A stretch of 64,000 bases of DNA. It comes from Pyrinomonadaceae bacterium (GTDB taxonomy: Bacteria > Acidobacteriota > Blastocatellia > Pyrinomonadales > Pyrinomonadaceae). Location: the NCBI GenBank assembly GCA_013003215.1, contig JABDKD010000134.1:22247-86246 (forward strand). Reading direction: 5' to 3'. Below are positions 26,179 to 35,367 of the stretch, piece by piece. The notes beneath the pieces were generated by a model. It was not told the DNA's origin and did not search any database. It worked only from the letters and a program-made list of their open reading frames with translations. The stretch's first letter is position 1; every line of letters begins with the position of its first letter. The translations under genes were made by a program, and so were the position numbers.

Positions 26179-28697
26179 AACAAACCTTGACCAAATTGTT
26201 CAGTTCCGAAGGCTCCGATTCCGTTTAGACGGAAGCTGAATGTAAAGCGGTTCTCATTGCGGGATCCAACATTGAAATTCGAATACTGGAGACTGACTGC
26301 ACAACAGTCAAAGGCATATCCCAATGTATACAGGGAACTCACCAAGGGTGTTCCACCAGGTAATCCACCGGTCCCCCTCCGATTCTGAAAATCAAAGAAC
26401 AGTGAGGTCCCTCCATAGATTCCTTCGTTTTTGTCGCCAATGAAAATCGCGGGACTCCATTGTGCCCCCCTCAAGGTGCCCGGTTCTTTACCAAACCGGT
26501 CCGAAAACTGTCTGAGGGATGGAATTAAATTCACCGCACGCGTGTAATAAAAAGACTGGAACATCTTAAGCAGTTTGGTGTCATAACCAATGGTCGCGGA
26601 AATGTTACGAACCCCGCCGCCTTGAACACCAAGGTCCATCTTCGTACTTAAAAACACGGTGTTTTGGGGACGGTAGATTGCCTCAATGTTAATAGGCGAA
26701 AACCGACGCGGCACACCTCCAAAAGTATAGAAAGTCAGGTCGGTGATCGGAGCTATCTGATTTCTCTGTCCCGGTACCAAGGCACCTCCGAAATAGGGAT
26801 CAAAAAAATATTTCCCTCTAACCGTCAGCGTAAAGAGTTCATAGGGCTGGATCGATGTGTCATCTGACTGATCCTCACCGTCTTTTGCAAGCTTTTCCTT
26901 TGCCTCTTTGGTTACCGCTTCCGAATACCTCCGGGTGAAAATTCGATTCGTAAATCCGTATTCGATCTCGTTCGTGTCGGTCTGTGTTTCCGTTTGGTCA
27001 AACCGGACAAAACGATGGAAGTTGTTTATTCCCTTCACATAGCGATATTTCAGAAACGGTTCGATGACGTGCCTAAACTTGAATTTGTCATCTTTCCCGT
27101 AGAAATTCCGCGCCAAGCCAACCGGTCGAATATCTAGTTCGAATTCTCCATACTTGCGAACAACATCTGTTCCAACAACCCTGCGCATATCATCAAAGCT
27201 ATCGGAATAGTAAGTCACCCTCCCACCTATAGTCGCAGTGGCTGTCAGGTACTTGGTACTGAAAGGGATGATCACCTGAGGGTGGACGTCGAACCGCTGC
27301 CCAAGTGCCGGCGTGACTACCGGATCCGACCCGGTCGCGTCCCTGTACAGCTGGACCGAATCCACATCTTCACGCCTTGCAACTCCTTCTGCGGTTGTCT
27401 TAAACGTAAAATATGCGTCCTTGAAGAAAGATAGGATTGCCGGTCGCTTTTCGAATGAGACTCCAGGCAAATTTCGGGTTTTTACACGGACGTTCGGAAT
27501 TGAGATGACGCTGCTTTTTACCCTGGCGTTCAGCGAATAATTGCCCCAACTTTTATTTACGAATGCGTCGGATACCTCGATTGGCGAAATGACCTGCTGG
27601 ATTCCATCAAGGAACACCTGTCTAAATGCGAGGTTTGAAGTAAGGCGAACGTCAGCAACACCAACGAATCCATTTGAGAAATAGTGAATTCCTTCCGCGT
27701 AGACCATCGTACCGCCCTGATCCGGTGTGTCCGGTCCTTCGCTTGCACCAAGCACCCTGTCGATAACGCCATAGACACCAAAATCAAAATACGAGCGGGA
27801 ATTTGCGCGAGTCCGCACGTCGATACCGTACCCAAACCCTCTCGAAGAGAACAGGTCGCCCCTTATGGTTGCGTCAGCCGAACGTCCAAGGGTCTTGTAA
27901 TACGCTCCCGAGATTCGGGCTCCTTTTTGTGGCGAGAACCCAAAGGTAGGTGTTAAGAACCCTGAGCTTCGAGCCCTCTTTCTAATGGGAATTGATAGAA
28001 AAGGGAGGGGCAGGATAGGAAAGTTTTTTATCCTGAACTTGGGGTTCTTTAATTTAACTTTGTCGTCCTGGACGATCGTTGCTGAAGCGGCGGTAAAACT
28101 CCATTTCGGCACCGCATCTTCACAGGCAGTAAACTCAGCATTTTCGACAACAACTTCTTTCAGCCCGGTCCTCTCGACCTTATCGGCCGTGAAATATAGT
28201 ACGGTACCGTCATCGGTTTGATTTGTATAACCGGTTGAGTTTTCAAACTTCCCTAGTTTCGTCCTATAGTTCCAGACCCCTTTCGTACCGGTTATCCGCT
28301 GATCCTCACCCTGGTCAAAAACCACGTTACCCTCTGCCACAAGATTGTTGGTCTCCTCATAAAGCGTAATCTTATCTGCCTGGAGCCGGTAAACACCATA
28401 ACGGACGTCGACATTACCTTCATGAGTTACGACCCGTTTTCCGTCCTCTCCCTCAGCCTTCTGGGTGTCGGAGTACACGACCAGTTCATCCCCACCACCT
28501 TCGGGTTTGAGGCCGGAATCGGCCTTCTTTAAAACAGTCGTAATTTTTTGTTCCGGAGCAACCGGGTTCACATTCGGTGTGTCTGAAATCGGATTAGCAA
28601 CCTCTTTTTCAACAGGATTTGTATCTTGTGCGAACGAGATCTGCGCAATCAAAAATGCGAGAATTGAGAAGGTAATTAGGCGGGACAAAACGCGCAT
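26175..28697 (-). CDS. lptD: LPS-assembly outer-membrane protein LptD
   Basis: An 840-residue outer-membrane protein that inserts LPS into the outer leaflet. A signal peptide (about 1-23) is followed by an OstA/LptA-like jelly-roll domain at about 65-220 (VVTHEGNVDVRYGVYRLQA, NNLVAEGNVVFDQGE). A large beta-barrel region with LPFLSIPIRKRARSSGFLTP then runs to an aromatic C-terminus (FGQGLF), as expected for a barrel. The N-terminus is Pro/Glu-rich. Its partner LptE is not evident in the window. With lpxB, lpxC and lpxD here, it shows the host makes LPS. Confidence 0.88.
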   Translation of the reverse strand: MRVLSRLITFSILAFLIAQISFAQDTNPVEKEVANPISDTPNVNPVAPEQKITTVLKKADSGLKPEGGGDELVVYSDTQKAEGEDGKRVVTHEGNVDVRYGVYRLQADKITLYEETNNLVAEGNVVFDQGEDQRITGTKGVWNYRTKLGKFENSTGYTNQTDDGTVLYFTADKVERTGLKEVVVENAEFTACEDAVPKWSFTAASATIVQDDKVKLKNPKFRIKNFPILPLPFLSIPIRKRARSSGFLTPTFGFSPQKGARISGAYYKTLGRSADATIRGDLFSSRGFGYGIDVRTRANSRSYFDFGVYGVIDRVLGASEGPDTPDQGGTMVYAEGIHYFSNGFVGVADVRLTSNLAFRQVFLDGIQQVISPIEVSDAFVNKSWGNYSLNARVKSSVISIPNVRVKTRNLPGVSFEKRPAILSFFKDAYFTFKTTAEGVARREDVDSVQLYRDATGSDPVVTPALGQRFDVHPQVIIPFSTKYLTATATIGGRVTYYSDSFDDMRRVVGTDVVRKYGEFELDIRPVGLARNFYGKDDKFKFRHVIEPFLKYRYVKGINNFHRFVRFDQTETQTDTNEIEYGFTNRIFTRRYSEAVTKEAKEKLAKDGEDQSDDTSIQPYELFTLTVRGKYFFDPYFGGALVPGQRNQIAPITDLTFYTFGGVPRRFSPINIEAIYRPQNTVFLSTKMDLGVQGGGVRNISATIGYDTKLLKMFQSFYYTRAVNLIPSLRQFSDRFGKEPGTLRGAQWSPAIFIGDKNEGIYGGTSLFFDFQNRRGTGGLPGGTPLVSSLYTLGYAFDCCAVSLQYSNFNVGSRNENRFTFSFRLNGIGAFGTEQFGQGLF

Positions 28698-28749
28698 AAT
28701 CAGTATTTTCGCTGGCGGAATAGAATGATGCTAACACGAAACGCAGATA

Positions 28750-28778
28750 TTGAGAAAGCCGTGTGTTAGACTCTAAAT
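28750..28778 (+). promoter_or_regulatory. Candidate promoter of the sigma-54 regulator gene
   Basis: Ttgaga (28750-28755) and ctaaat (28773-28778), 17 bp apart, about 80 bp upstream of the ATG at 28857. A weak match found by eye. Confidence 0.3.
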
Positions 28779-28856
28779 TTAAGCGGCTAAACGATTTTCC
28801 GGCATTAGGATTTGCTTGCTGACAAGGGTCAAATCCGCGTTTCTGGTCGAGAACTT

Positions 28857-30221
28857 ATGCCATCAGATGACAAAAACAATGTGCTGGTTGTAGAAGACGA
28901 GGAATTGATGCGACGCATACTTCGTGAGCTTCTCGAGAAGGAGGGTTACGAGGTCCTTTCAGCAGATTCGGCGGAAAGCGCACTTGAGGTATTTGCCGAA
29001 AACCGGGTCGACGCCACCCTTACGGATATCAAGATGTCCGGAATGGATGGTCTCCAGCTTCTGGACAGCATCAAGGCTATAGACGAGAATGCGATCGTTA
29101 TAATCATGACTGCGTACTCATCTGTGGATTCCGCGGTGGCCGCGCTGAGAAAAGGGGCTTATGACTACGTCACCAAGCCTTTTGTAAACGAGGATCTTAT
29201 CCAAACCGTACGAAACGCTCTGAGAACAAAGCAGCTCTTCAATGAGAACCGGGCTTTGAAGCGCGAACTCGGAAAGCGGTTTAGTTTTAGCGAAATAATC
29301 GGTAAGAGCGACGCGCTGCAATCAGTTTTCAGAATCGTCGAGAAGGTAGCTGCGACGGATGCAAGCGTCTTGATTCAAGGGGAAAGTGGTACCGGCAAGG
29401 AACTTGTCGCACGTTCGATTCATCACCACAGCCCGCGCTCGGACTCTCCTTTCCTTGCAGTCAATTGTGGCGCTCTTCCGGCGGAATTGCTCGAGAGTGA
29501 GCTGTTTGGCCATCTAAAGGGCTCGTTCACGGGTGCCCAGTCAGACAGGAAAGGGCTCTTCAGATCCGCGGGAAATGGATCGTTGTTACTCGACGAAGTA
29601 GGAGAAATGCCGCTCCCTCTTCAAGTTAAACTGTTGCGGGCTTTGCAGGAACAAGAGATACGTCCGGTCGGCTCGAGTCGGAGCTTTCCTTTTGATGCGA
29701 GGGTTATCGCAGCTACGAATAAAGACCTTGAAAAAGAAGTTCAGGAAGACAATTTTCGTGAGGATTTGTATTACAGGCTCAATGTTATTGAAGTGAACAT
29801 CCCACCTTTACGCCAGCGAAGGGAGGATATTCCGCTTTTGATACGCCACTTCCTCGCAAAAGCCGCAGGAGCTCAGGATGGACGGGAAAAGCCGATCTCG
29901 GATCGCGCGATGGCTGCCCTTGCAAACTACTCCTGGCCCGGCAATGTACGTGAGCTGCAAAATGCTGTCGAAAGGGCCTTTATTCTTAGCGATGAGGAGA
30001 TAGATTTAGATCACTTGACCAACCGGATCAAGAGCGATTCGGGGCCTGGTTATAGATCTAATGACCCGGAAACCTACAGGCCGACACTAGAAGAGACGGA
30101 GAGAAGATATATTCAGGAAGTGCTAGCGGCGGTCAATAATGACAAGGCCGGGGCAGCTCGTATTCTTGGGATTGACCTTTCGACCTTATATCGTAAACTA
30201 AAGAAATACAATGAGTTATGA
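28857..30221 (+). CDS. NtrC-family sigma-54-dependent response regulator
   Basis: A 454-residue activator. The receiver domain (1-120) has Asp57 in LTDIKMSGMDG. The AAA+ domain (about 148-385) has Walker A GESGTGKE at 175-182 and the sigma-54 contact loop ELFGHLKGSFTGA, where the core is GSFTGA (222-227) rather than the usual GAFTGA. A Fis-type helix-turn-helix closes the protein (AARILGIDLSTLYRKLKKY). No histidine kinase is next to it, so its sensor is encoded elsewhere. The ATG at 28857 was chosen over an upstream TTG because it begins the receiver domain. Targets are unknown. Confidence 0.9.
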   Translation: MPSDDKNNVLVVEDEELMRRILRELLEKEGYEVLSADSAESALEVFAENRVDATLTDIKMSGMDGLQLLDSIKAIDENAIVIIMTAYSSVDSAVAALRKGAYDYVTKPFVNEDLIQTVRNALRTKQLFNENRALKRELGKRFSFSEIIGKSDALQSVFRIVEKVAATDASVLIQGESGTGKELVARSIHHHSPRSDSPFLAVNCGALPAELLESELFGHLKGSFTGAQSDRKGLFRSAGNGSLLLDEVGEMPLPLQVKLLRALQEQEIRPVGSSRSFPFDARVIAATNKDLEKEVQEDNFREDLYYRLNVIEVNIPPLRQRREDIPLLIRHFLAKAAGAQDGREKPISDRAMAALANYSWPGNVRELQNAVERAFILSDEEIDLDHLTNRIKSDSGPGYRSNDPETYRPTLEETERRYIQEVLAAVNNDKAGAARILGIDLSTLYRKLKKYNEL

Positions 30222-30231
30222 GTTCACCGGT

Positions 30232-30774
30232 TTACGAAGTCTGGAGTGTGAGAACAAAATAATCGGTTTCATCGACTCTAACGATTGAGCCGTTCAGCCA
30301 CGGTGATTTGGTAAAAGGTTTGGCTCCGTATCCCTTGCCTTTCAACTGTTGATCTCCGGCGGCGTCGCCTTTTGCCCGTAGCTCGGCCGGAAACCATGTT
30401 TCGGGTTCGACAACAGCATCAAATGGAGCCTTTTCTCCTTTGATCTTTCCCATGACCTTGATCGTGTCTTCTTCGGAAAACCTAAGAACGACTGTCAATC
30501 TACGATCTGTTGGTCCCGGAACTCGATCAGAGTCTGACGCAGCCGAAACCTCGTTTTCACGAAAAACACTCTCAACGGGCTTGAAAGGAAGGTTTATGAG
30601 TTCATCGAGAGCGACCTGTTCATCTTCGGCAACGTTTCCGTCTGTATTCACTGAAACGTTTCGATTGATGTCTGGCCTTAGGTTGTTGGCTTCGCCATAA
30701 TCCTTATCTTCGACACAGGATAAAGAAACAACCGTTACCAGGAGAAAAAGGGGTAACATTCTAGAAAACGACAT
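30232..30774 (-). CDS. Hypothetical lipoprotein
   Basis: A 180-residue protein with a lipoprotein signal ending in V-S-L-S-C (Cys20). An Asn/Asp-rich linker follows (NNLRPDINRNVSVNTDGN). The rest is a probable beta-rich domain (LTVVLRFSEEDTIKVMGKI, VRVDETDYFVLTLQ) with no motif I recognise. It is likely tethered in the periplasm. It faces the sigma-54 regulator gene with an 11-bp gap between the stops and is divergent from the ABC-2 permease; no link to either is shown. Confidence 0.75.
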   Translation of the reverse strand: MSFSRMLPLFLLVTVVSLSCVEDKDYGEANNLRPDINRNVSVNTDGNVAEDEQVALDELINLPFKPVESVFRENEVSAASDSDRVPGPTDRRLTVVLRFSEEDTIKVMGKIKGEKAPFDAVVEPETWFPAELRAKGDAAGDQQLKGKGYGAKPFTKSPWLNGSIVRVDETDYFVLTLQTS

Positions 30775-30852
30775 TAAATCAGTGTAAATTCAATGTTCGC
30801 CGTTTGCAAAGGAGATGTTTCCGCAAACATCACTAAAACGCGACTAGCAGAA

Positions 30853-31674
30853 ATGAAACTTCTCAGAAAAATAAGAGCTTTTATCGTTCGCGATTTCCAG
30901 CTCGCAGTATCTTACAGATTCGAGTTTGCCATCAAGATCCTTTGGATTCTTGGCATGTGCACCACGTTTTACTTCATCTCGCGATTAGCTGCATCCGGGA
31001 TGATGCAATTCCAGTATCCAAATTGGCAACAGCTTCTTCCAGCCTGGCTCACGGGCCTCGCAATGCTCAATTACTTCCTAGTCGGGTTTTCGGCGCTCGC
31101 AAACGTAATCCGGCAGGAACAAATGCAGGGGACCCTTGAGAGCGTGCTTCTGACCCCGATCAGCGTCCCGACCGTGATCGTTTCATCTTCTGCCTGGGCC
31201 TACGTGGAGGCGACCTTCTATTCGTTCCTGTATCTTTTTTTCGGGTGGCTTTTCTTTAACGTCCAGTACAAGGGAAACTTTCTGCTTGCATTTGTGTTCC
31301 TGATACTAACGACTATGAGTCTTGCATGTATTGGGATCCTCTCGGCAAGCTTTGCGATGGTTTTCAAGCGAGGAGATCCGTTTGCGGTCCTGCTTGGAGC
31401 CGGAACTGCCTTGTTTTCAGGGGTCTTTTATCCGAAAGAGATGTTGGCAGAGGAGCTCGGCACGGCCGGAAGTGCGATTACGGCCATCAATCCTTCAACA
31501 CATGGTCTCGATGGGATCAGAAGCATTCTGATTCAGGGAAAGTCCTTTGTTGATGTCCAACCACAGTTGCTTGTCTTGCTTGGATTCCTTGCTGTTCTGC
31601 TTCCTTTTTCGCTTTGGATATTTTCGCTTGCGGTTAAGAAAGCTAAGCGGGATGGAAGTCTCATACAATACTGA
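30853..31674 (+). CDS. ABC-2 type transporter permease without adjacent ATPase
   Basis: A 273-residue inner-membrane protein with six predicted helices, of the ABC-2 permease family (DrrB/NodJ-like). The conserved loop RQEQMQGTLESVLLTPI, near residues 92-108, is typical. The ATG at 30853 gives the usual MKLLRKIRAFIVRDFQ start; an upstream ATG at 30793 adds 20 residues. Permeases of this kind export lipids, polysaccharides or drugs and need an ATP-binding subunit, but none lies beside it. The stop codon is followed at once by a 7-bp tandem repeat array. Confidence 0.85.
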   Translation: MKLLRKIRAFIVRDFQLAVSYRFEFAIKILWILGMCTTFYFISRLAASGMMQFQYPNWQQLLPAWLTGLAMLNYFLVGFSALANVIRQEQMQGTLESVLLTPISVPTVIVSSSAWAYVEATFYSFLYLFFGWLFFNVQYKGNFLLAFVFLILTTMSLACIGILSASFAMVFKRGDPFAVLLGAGTALFSGVFYPKEMLAEELGTAGSAITAINPSTHGLDGIRSILIQGKSFVDVQPQLLVLLGFLAVLLPFSLWIFSLAVKKAKRDGSLIQY

Positions 31675-31807
31675 GTTCCAAGTTCCAAGTTCCAAATTTC
31701 AAGTTCCAAGTTCCATGCTTTACGTTCCAAGTATCATTTTCCATGCTTAAAGTTCCAAGTTTCATTTTCCATGCTTTAAGTTCCAAGTTCCAAGTTCCAA
31801 AGTTCAA
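31675..31807. repeat. Degenerate heptamer tandem array (GTTCCAA)
   Basis: Nineteen consecutive 7-bp units in strict register, beginning one base after the permease stop codon. Common units are gttccaa, gttccat, tttccat, gctttaa and gtttcat. Eight units are exactly gttccaa. The 7-bp period cannot hold one reading frame, so it is non-coding. The same type of array follows lpxC and gnd. Confidence 0.9.
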
Positions 31808-31848
31808 ATCTCGATTCCCGATGATTGGACTTTGTCCATTTTCCATCG

Positions 31849-31976
31849 CCTCTCGCCCTTCGCTCCTTTTGTCCTTCTCTCCTTCTCTCCTTTTGTCCTT
31901 CTCGCCTTCTCGCCCTCTCGCCCTCTCGCCCTCTCGCCTTCTCTCCCTCTCGCCCTCTCGCCCTCTGGCCTCGCCG
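31849..31976. repeat. Degenerate octamer tandem array (CCTTCTCT/CCCTCTCG)
   Basis: Sixteen 8-bp pyrimidine-rich units, 14 of them from 31857 to 31968 in clean register (ccttctct, ccttttgt, ccttctcg, ccctctcg, ccctctgg). It starts about 40 bp after the heptamer array and ends about 45 bp before the mutase gene. The all-pyrimidine plus strand could form an unusual structure in duplex DNA; that is inference. Confidence 0.88.
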
Positions 31977-32020
31977 ATGATAGAATTAAGCCAATAGAAT
32001 CAAGTATTACGAAGCATGTT

Positions 32021-33703
32021 ATGGCTGAAATAAAAGAAGAATTGTCAGAAGCGAAGAAGGATCTCGAGCGTTGGGAAAAAGAGACCCTGGAACCCGTCCT
32101 CGAGCGACATCCGGAAAGGAAGGAATCATTTGAAGGAATTTCACTTGAACCTGTCGAACGTCTATATACTCAAGCCGATGTGGACGACATCATCGCTGAT
32201 CACGGAAGCGATTTGCCGGGCGAATACCCGTATAAACGCGGAATTCATCCGACCGGCTACCGGGGCAAACTGTGGACAATGCGTCAGTTTGCGGGGTTTT
32301 CATCACCAGAGAAGACAAACGCCCGTTTCAAGTATTTGATGGGACAGGGGCAAACAGGGCTTTCAGTAGCCTACGACTTGCCTGCATTGATGGGGCTTGA
32401 CGCAGACTCACCACTTTCAGAGGGTGAGGTGGGCAAATGTGGCGTGGCCGTTTCTTCATTGGCGGATTTTGAAGCGCTGTTTGACGGGATTTCACTCGAG
32501 GACGTAACCGTTTCTCAGACAATAAACGCTCCCGCATGGATATTTCTGGCGTTCTATATTGTCGTCGCGGAAAAACAGGGGGCGGACTTCAGGAAAATCT
32601 CAGGCACCCTTCAAAACGATATTCTAAAAGAGTACATCGCTCAAAAGGAATGGGTTTATCCGATCCGGCCCGCGATGAAGCTTGTAATTGACACGTTTGA
32701 GTATTGTTCCGAGCATCTCCCGCGTTACAATCCGATCTCGGTTTCCGGATACCACATCCGGGAGGCCGGTGCGACCGCACTTCAGGAACTGGCATTCACG
32801 CTCCGGGACGGGGTTGAATACGTTGAGTACGGCGTCGACCGGGGAATGGACGTCGACAGTTTTGTTCCAAGAATCTCTTTTTTCTTCAATGCACATAACG
32901 ACTTTTTTGAGGAAATAGCCAAATACAGGGCAGCACGAATTGTCTGGGCGGAGACCATGAGAAAGCGATTCGGAGCGAAAAACCCGCGGACATTGAAGAT
33001 GCGGTTTCACACCCAGACGGCAGGCGTTTCGCTTACGGTTCAGCAGCCGCTGAACAATATTGCCAGGGTGGCGATACAGGCACTTGCCGGTGTTTTGGGG
33101 GGAACCCAGAGCCTGCATACGGATTCGTACGACGAGGCGCTGGCATTACCAACCGACAAGGCAGCACTAATCGCGCTCAGAACGCAGCAGATCATTGCGG
33201 AAGAAACAGGTGTCGCTAACACGGTCGATCCGCTGGGCGGCAGTTATTTTGTTGAATCGCTGACTCAAAAAATGGTTGACGGCTGCTATGACTACTTCGA
33301 CAAGATCGATGGGTTTGGCGGAATGGTTGAAGCCGTAGAGGCTGGTTTCCCACAACGTGAGATCCAGGAATCGGCTTACCAGTATCAGCGTGCGGTCGAG
33401 AGAAATGAACAGACTATCGTTGGAGTGAATAAGTACTCGATGGATGAGAAGATACACAAGGTTGATATCCTCCAAATCGACGAAAAGGTTCGAGATCATC
33501 AGCTCGAACGTCTCGAACAGACGAAAACCAAGCGCGATAGCGGGGCCGTCGAAACTGCACTCGAGAAACTAAAGAAAGCTTCCGTCGCAAATGAGAATTT
33601 GATGCCTGCGACGATTGAAGCAGTCAGGCAATACGCAACCGTGGAGGAAATCTGCACCGCTCTCAGGGATGTTTACGGGGTATATGAGGAACCTGCATTC
33701 TAA
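32021..33703 (+). CDS. Methylmalonyl-CoA mutase catalytic subunit (B12 domain separate)
   Basis: A 560-residue TIM-barrel subunit of the methylmalonyl-CoA mutase family. Family phrases are [84 protein letters not shown] and [13 protein letters not shown]. The family interconverts (R)-methylmalonyl-CoA and succinyl-CoA, or related acyl-CoA isomers such as isobutyryl-CoA. The cobalamin domain is missing and is supplied by the small gene at 35368. An upstream extension of the frame runs through the octamer repeat and is rejected; ATG 32021 starts the conserved helical N-terminus. Confidence 0.93.
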   Translation: MAEIKEELSEAKKDLERWEKETLEPVLERHPERKESFEGISLEPVERLYTQADVDDIIADHGSDLPGEYPYKRGIHPTGYRGKLWTMRQFAGFSSPEKTNARFKYLMGQGQTGLSVAYDLPALMGLDADSPLSEGEVGKCGVAVSSLADFEALFDGISLEDVTVSQTINAPAWIFLAFYIVVAEKQGADFRKISGTLQNDILKEYIAQKEWVYPIRPAMKLVIDTFEYCSEHLPRYNPISVSGYHIREAGATALQELAFTLRDGVEYVEYGVDRGMDVDSFVPRISFFFNAHNDFFEEIAKYRAARIVWAETMRKRFGAKNPRTLKMRFHTQTAGVSLTVQQPLNNIARVAIQALAGVLGGTQSLHTDSYDEALALPTDKAALIALRTQQIIAEETGVANTVDPLGGSYFVESLTQKMVDGCYDYFDKIDGFGGMVEAVEAGFPQREIQESAYQYQRAVERNEQTIVGVNKYSMDEKIHKVDILQIDEKVRDHQLERLEQTKTKRDSGAVETALEKLKKASVANENLMPATIEAVRQYATVEEICTALRDVYGVYEEPAF

Positions 33704-33761
33704 AGAGTGCCATTTGTAAAAGGCGTCAGACAGTTGAGTCACCGACGCTTTGAATTGGATC

Positions 33762-34628
33762 ATGCTCAAACCGCAATATATAGCAATACCGTTGTTCGCG
33801 GTTTTTATCGCTATCGAGGCGTTTCTTATCCTGCGTTCGGGGCGCGACGAGTACGACTCCAAAGATGCCTGGACCAATATCCTCATAGGCCTCATCAGTG
33901 CAATATTTGGCACGCTCCTCGCACTTGCCACAAGTATTGTTTACATAACGATTTATGAGCTTTCACCATTCAAGATGCCGATGAATTCGGTCTGGCCATG
34001 GCTCATACTGATAATTGCCGATGACCTCCTTTACTATTGGTTTCATAGAATCAGCCATGAGAGCAGGTTGTTTTGGAATTTCCACGTCGTTCATCATTCG
34101 TCATACCGCTATAACCTGAGTGTCGCGGTCAGGCAAAGCTGGTTCTCAGGAGTCCTTCACTGGATCTTTTACCTGCCCGCTGCCTTCGTCGGGTTCCCCT
34201 TCTGGGCATTCGCGCTTGTGCATGGTTTCAATCTCATATATCAGTTCTGGATCCACACCGAGTTAGTTGACAGATTGGGGCCGCTCGAATGGATATTGAA
34301 CACGCCCTCGCACCATCGCGTACATCACGGAATCAATCCGCAGTACCTGGACAAGAACTACGCGGGTATCTTTATTGTTTGGGACCGGATGTTTGGGACG
34401 TTCGAGCCTGAAGATGAACCCGTTGAGTATGGGATTACAACGGGCATGGATTCCTACAATCCGCTTTGGATCAACACTCACGCCTGGTTTGAGATGTTAG
34501 AGAAACTCAGGAGCCGGTCCGGATTTCTAGAAAAACTGCGTTGTATTTTCCTATCCCCGGACATGAATTTAGAACGAGTTTCAGCTTTGACCGACCAGGA
34601 AGCGATGGTAACGGGGGCGAGAAGATAG
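33762..34628 (+). CDS. Fatty acid hydroxylase/sterol desaturase-family membrane protein
   Basis: A 288-residue integral membrane di-iron enzyme. The histidine clusters of the superfamily are all present: HRISH at 95-99, HVVHH at 108-112 and HHRVHH at 184-189, with more hydrophobic helices between. Members hydroxylate or desaturate lipids, sterols or carotenoids with O2; the substrate is not evident. The ATG at 33762 is preferred to a TTG 12 bp upstream. It lies 58 bp after the mutase gene, and its stop overlaps the next gene's GTG, so it is probably in one transcript with both. Confidence 0.88.
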   Translation: MLKPQYIAIPLFAVFIAIEAFLILRSGRDEYDSKDAWTNILIGLISAIFGTLLALATSIVYITIYELSPFKMPMNSVWPWLILIIADDLLYYWFHRISHESRLFWNFHVVHHSSYRYNLSVAVRQSWFSGVLHWIFYLPAAFVGFPFWAFALVHGFNLIYQFWIHTELVDRLGPLEWILNTPSHHRVHHGINPQYLDKNYAGIFIVWDRMFGTFEPEDEPVEYGITTGMDSYNPLWINTHAWFEMLEKLRSRSGFLEKLRCIFLSPDMNLERVSALTDQEAMVTGARR

Positions 34629-35194
34629 TGAAACGAAGATTAGTCACTTACGGCATTCTGCTATTTTTGGTTCTCAGTTCGTTCGAAATCGGATTCGGGC
34701 AGACGGATATCGAGAATGAAGTGATTTCGACTACATTCAATGAAGAAACCGATCTGACGGTTGTCATGCTCAACGGGATTGAAATCCCCAAAAACAAAGA
34801 TAAATTCTCGGTCGGCGCTCTGTTCTTCTATGCAGGCAAAGAGTATTCTGACCCCGCATGTTGTATACAGTTATTCTTCACGTCGCTAAGCCAGAAGAAC
34901 TTCAAATACAAGGAAAAACGTGACCTAACCGTCTGGGTCGATGCTCAGGCAATAGAATTTGGCGAGATGAACTGGCAGGAATCCCCTCATGCTACAGCAT
35001 TCATTATCGCGGAGATTTTTTGGGCGGAAGAAATGTTTGTCTCGATCGATAAAGAAGAATTGCTGAAGATCGCTAGAGCGGGTGAAATACGGGTAAGGAT
35101 CGGTGACTTTAAGTTCAATGTGACGGACAAACAGATTTCCGGGTTGAGAGAGTTGGCGGATAAGCTTGAGGCCGGGCCGGTAACACAGAATTAG
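34628..35194 (+). CDS. Secreted protein of unknown function
   Basis: A 188-residue protein. The GTG start shares its G with the stop of the hydroxylase gene, so translation is probably coupled. A signal peptide is clear (RRLVTYGILLFLVLSSFEIGFGQ). The mature part looks beta-rich and carries a Cys-Cys pair in DPACCIQLFF, but no motif that I recognise. Its coupling to a membrane lipid hydroxylase suggests a helper role there, which is only inference. Confidence 0.7.
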   Translation: MKRRLVTYGILLFLVLSSFEIGFGQTDIENEVISTTFNEETDLTVVMLNGIEIPKNKDKFSVGALFFYAGKEYSDPACCIQLFFTSLSQKNFKYKEKRDLTVWVDAQAIEFGEMNWQESPHATAFIIAEIFWAEEMFVSIDKEELLKIARAGEIRVRIGDFKFNVTDKQISGLRELADKLEAGPVTQN

Positions 35195-35367
35195 TTTGTT
35201 CGAATTTAATTAGGTTTTCACGCCGGTCAACACGGCGCCATTCTCGACGATAATTAGGTAGTGCATCGGTGATCCGGGATGAACTCGCTCGTCGGCATGT
35301 TTGTAAATTATCTCGCTTGAGCTTAGAATTTTCGTGTAATAAACAAAACTAATTTGGTTATAAACAC

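Noticed and set aside
31675..31976. Tandem repeats that could suggest a CRISPR array
   Set aside because: Units are 7 and 8 bp with no unique spacers, and no cas genes are near.
31832..32020. An upstream start that would extend the mutase by 63 residues
   Set aside because: The extra residues are translated octamer repeat (Leu, Ser, Pro-rich) and the conserved mutase sequence begins at ATG 32021.
35221..35237. Small cgccg/cggcg hairpin after the secreted protein gene as a terminator
   Set aside because: It has no T run and a stem of only five pairs.
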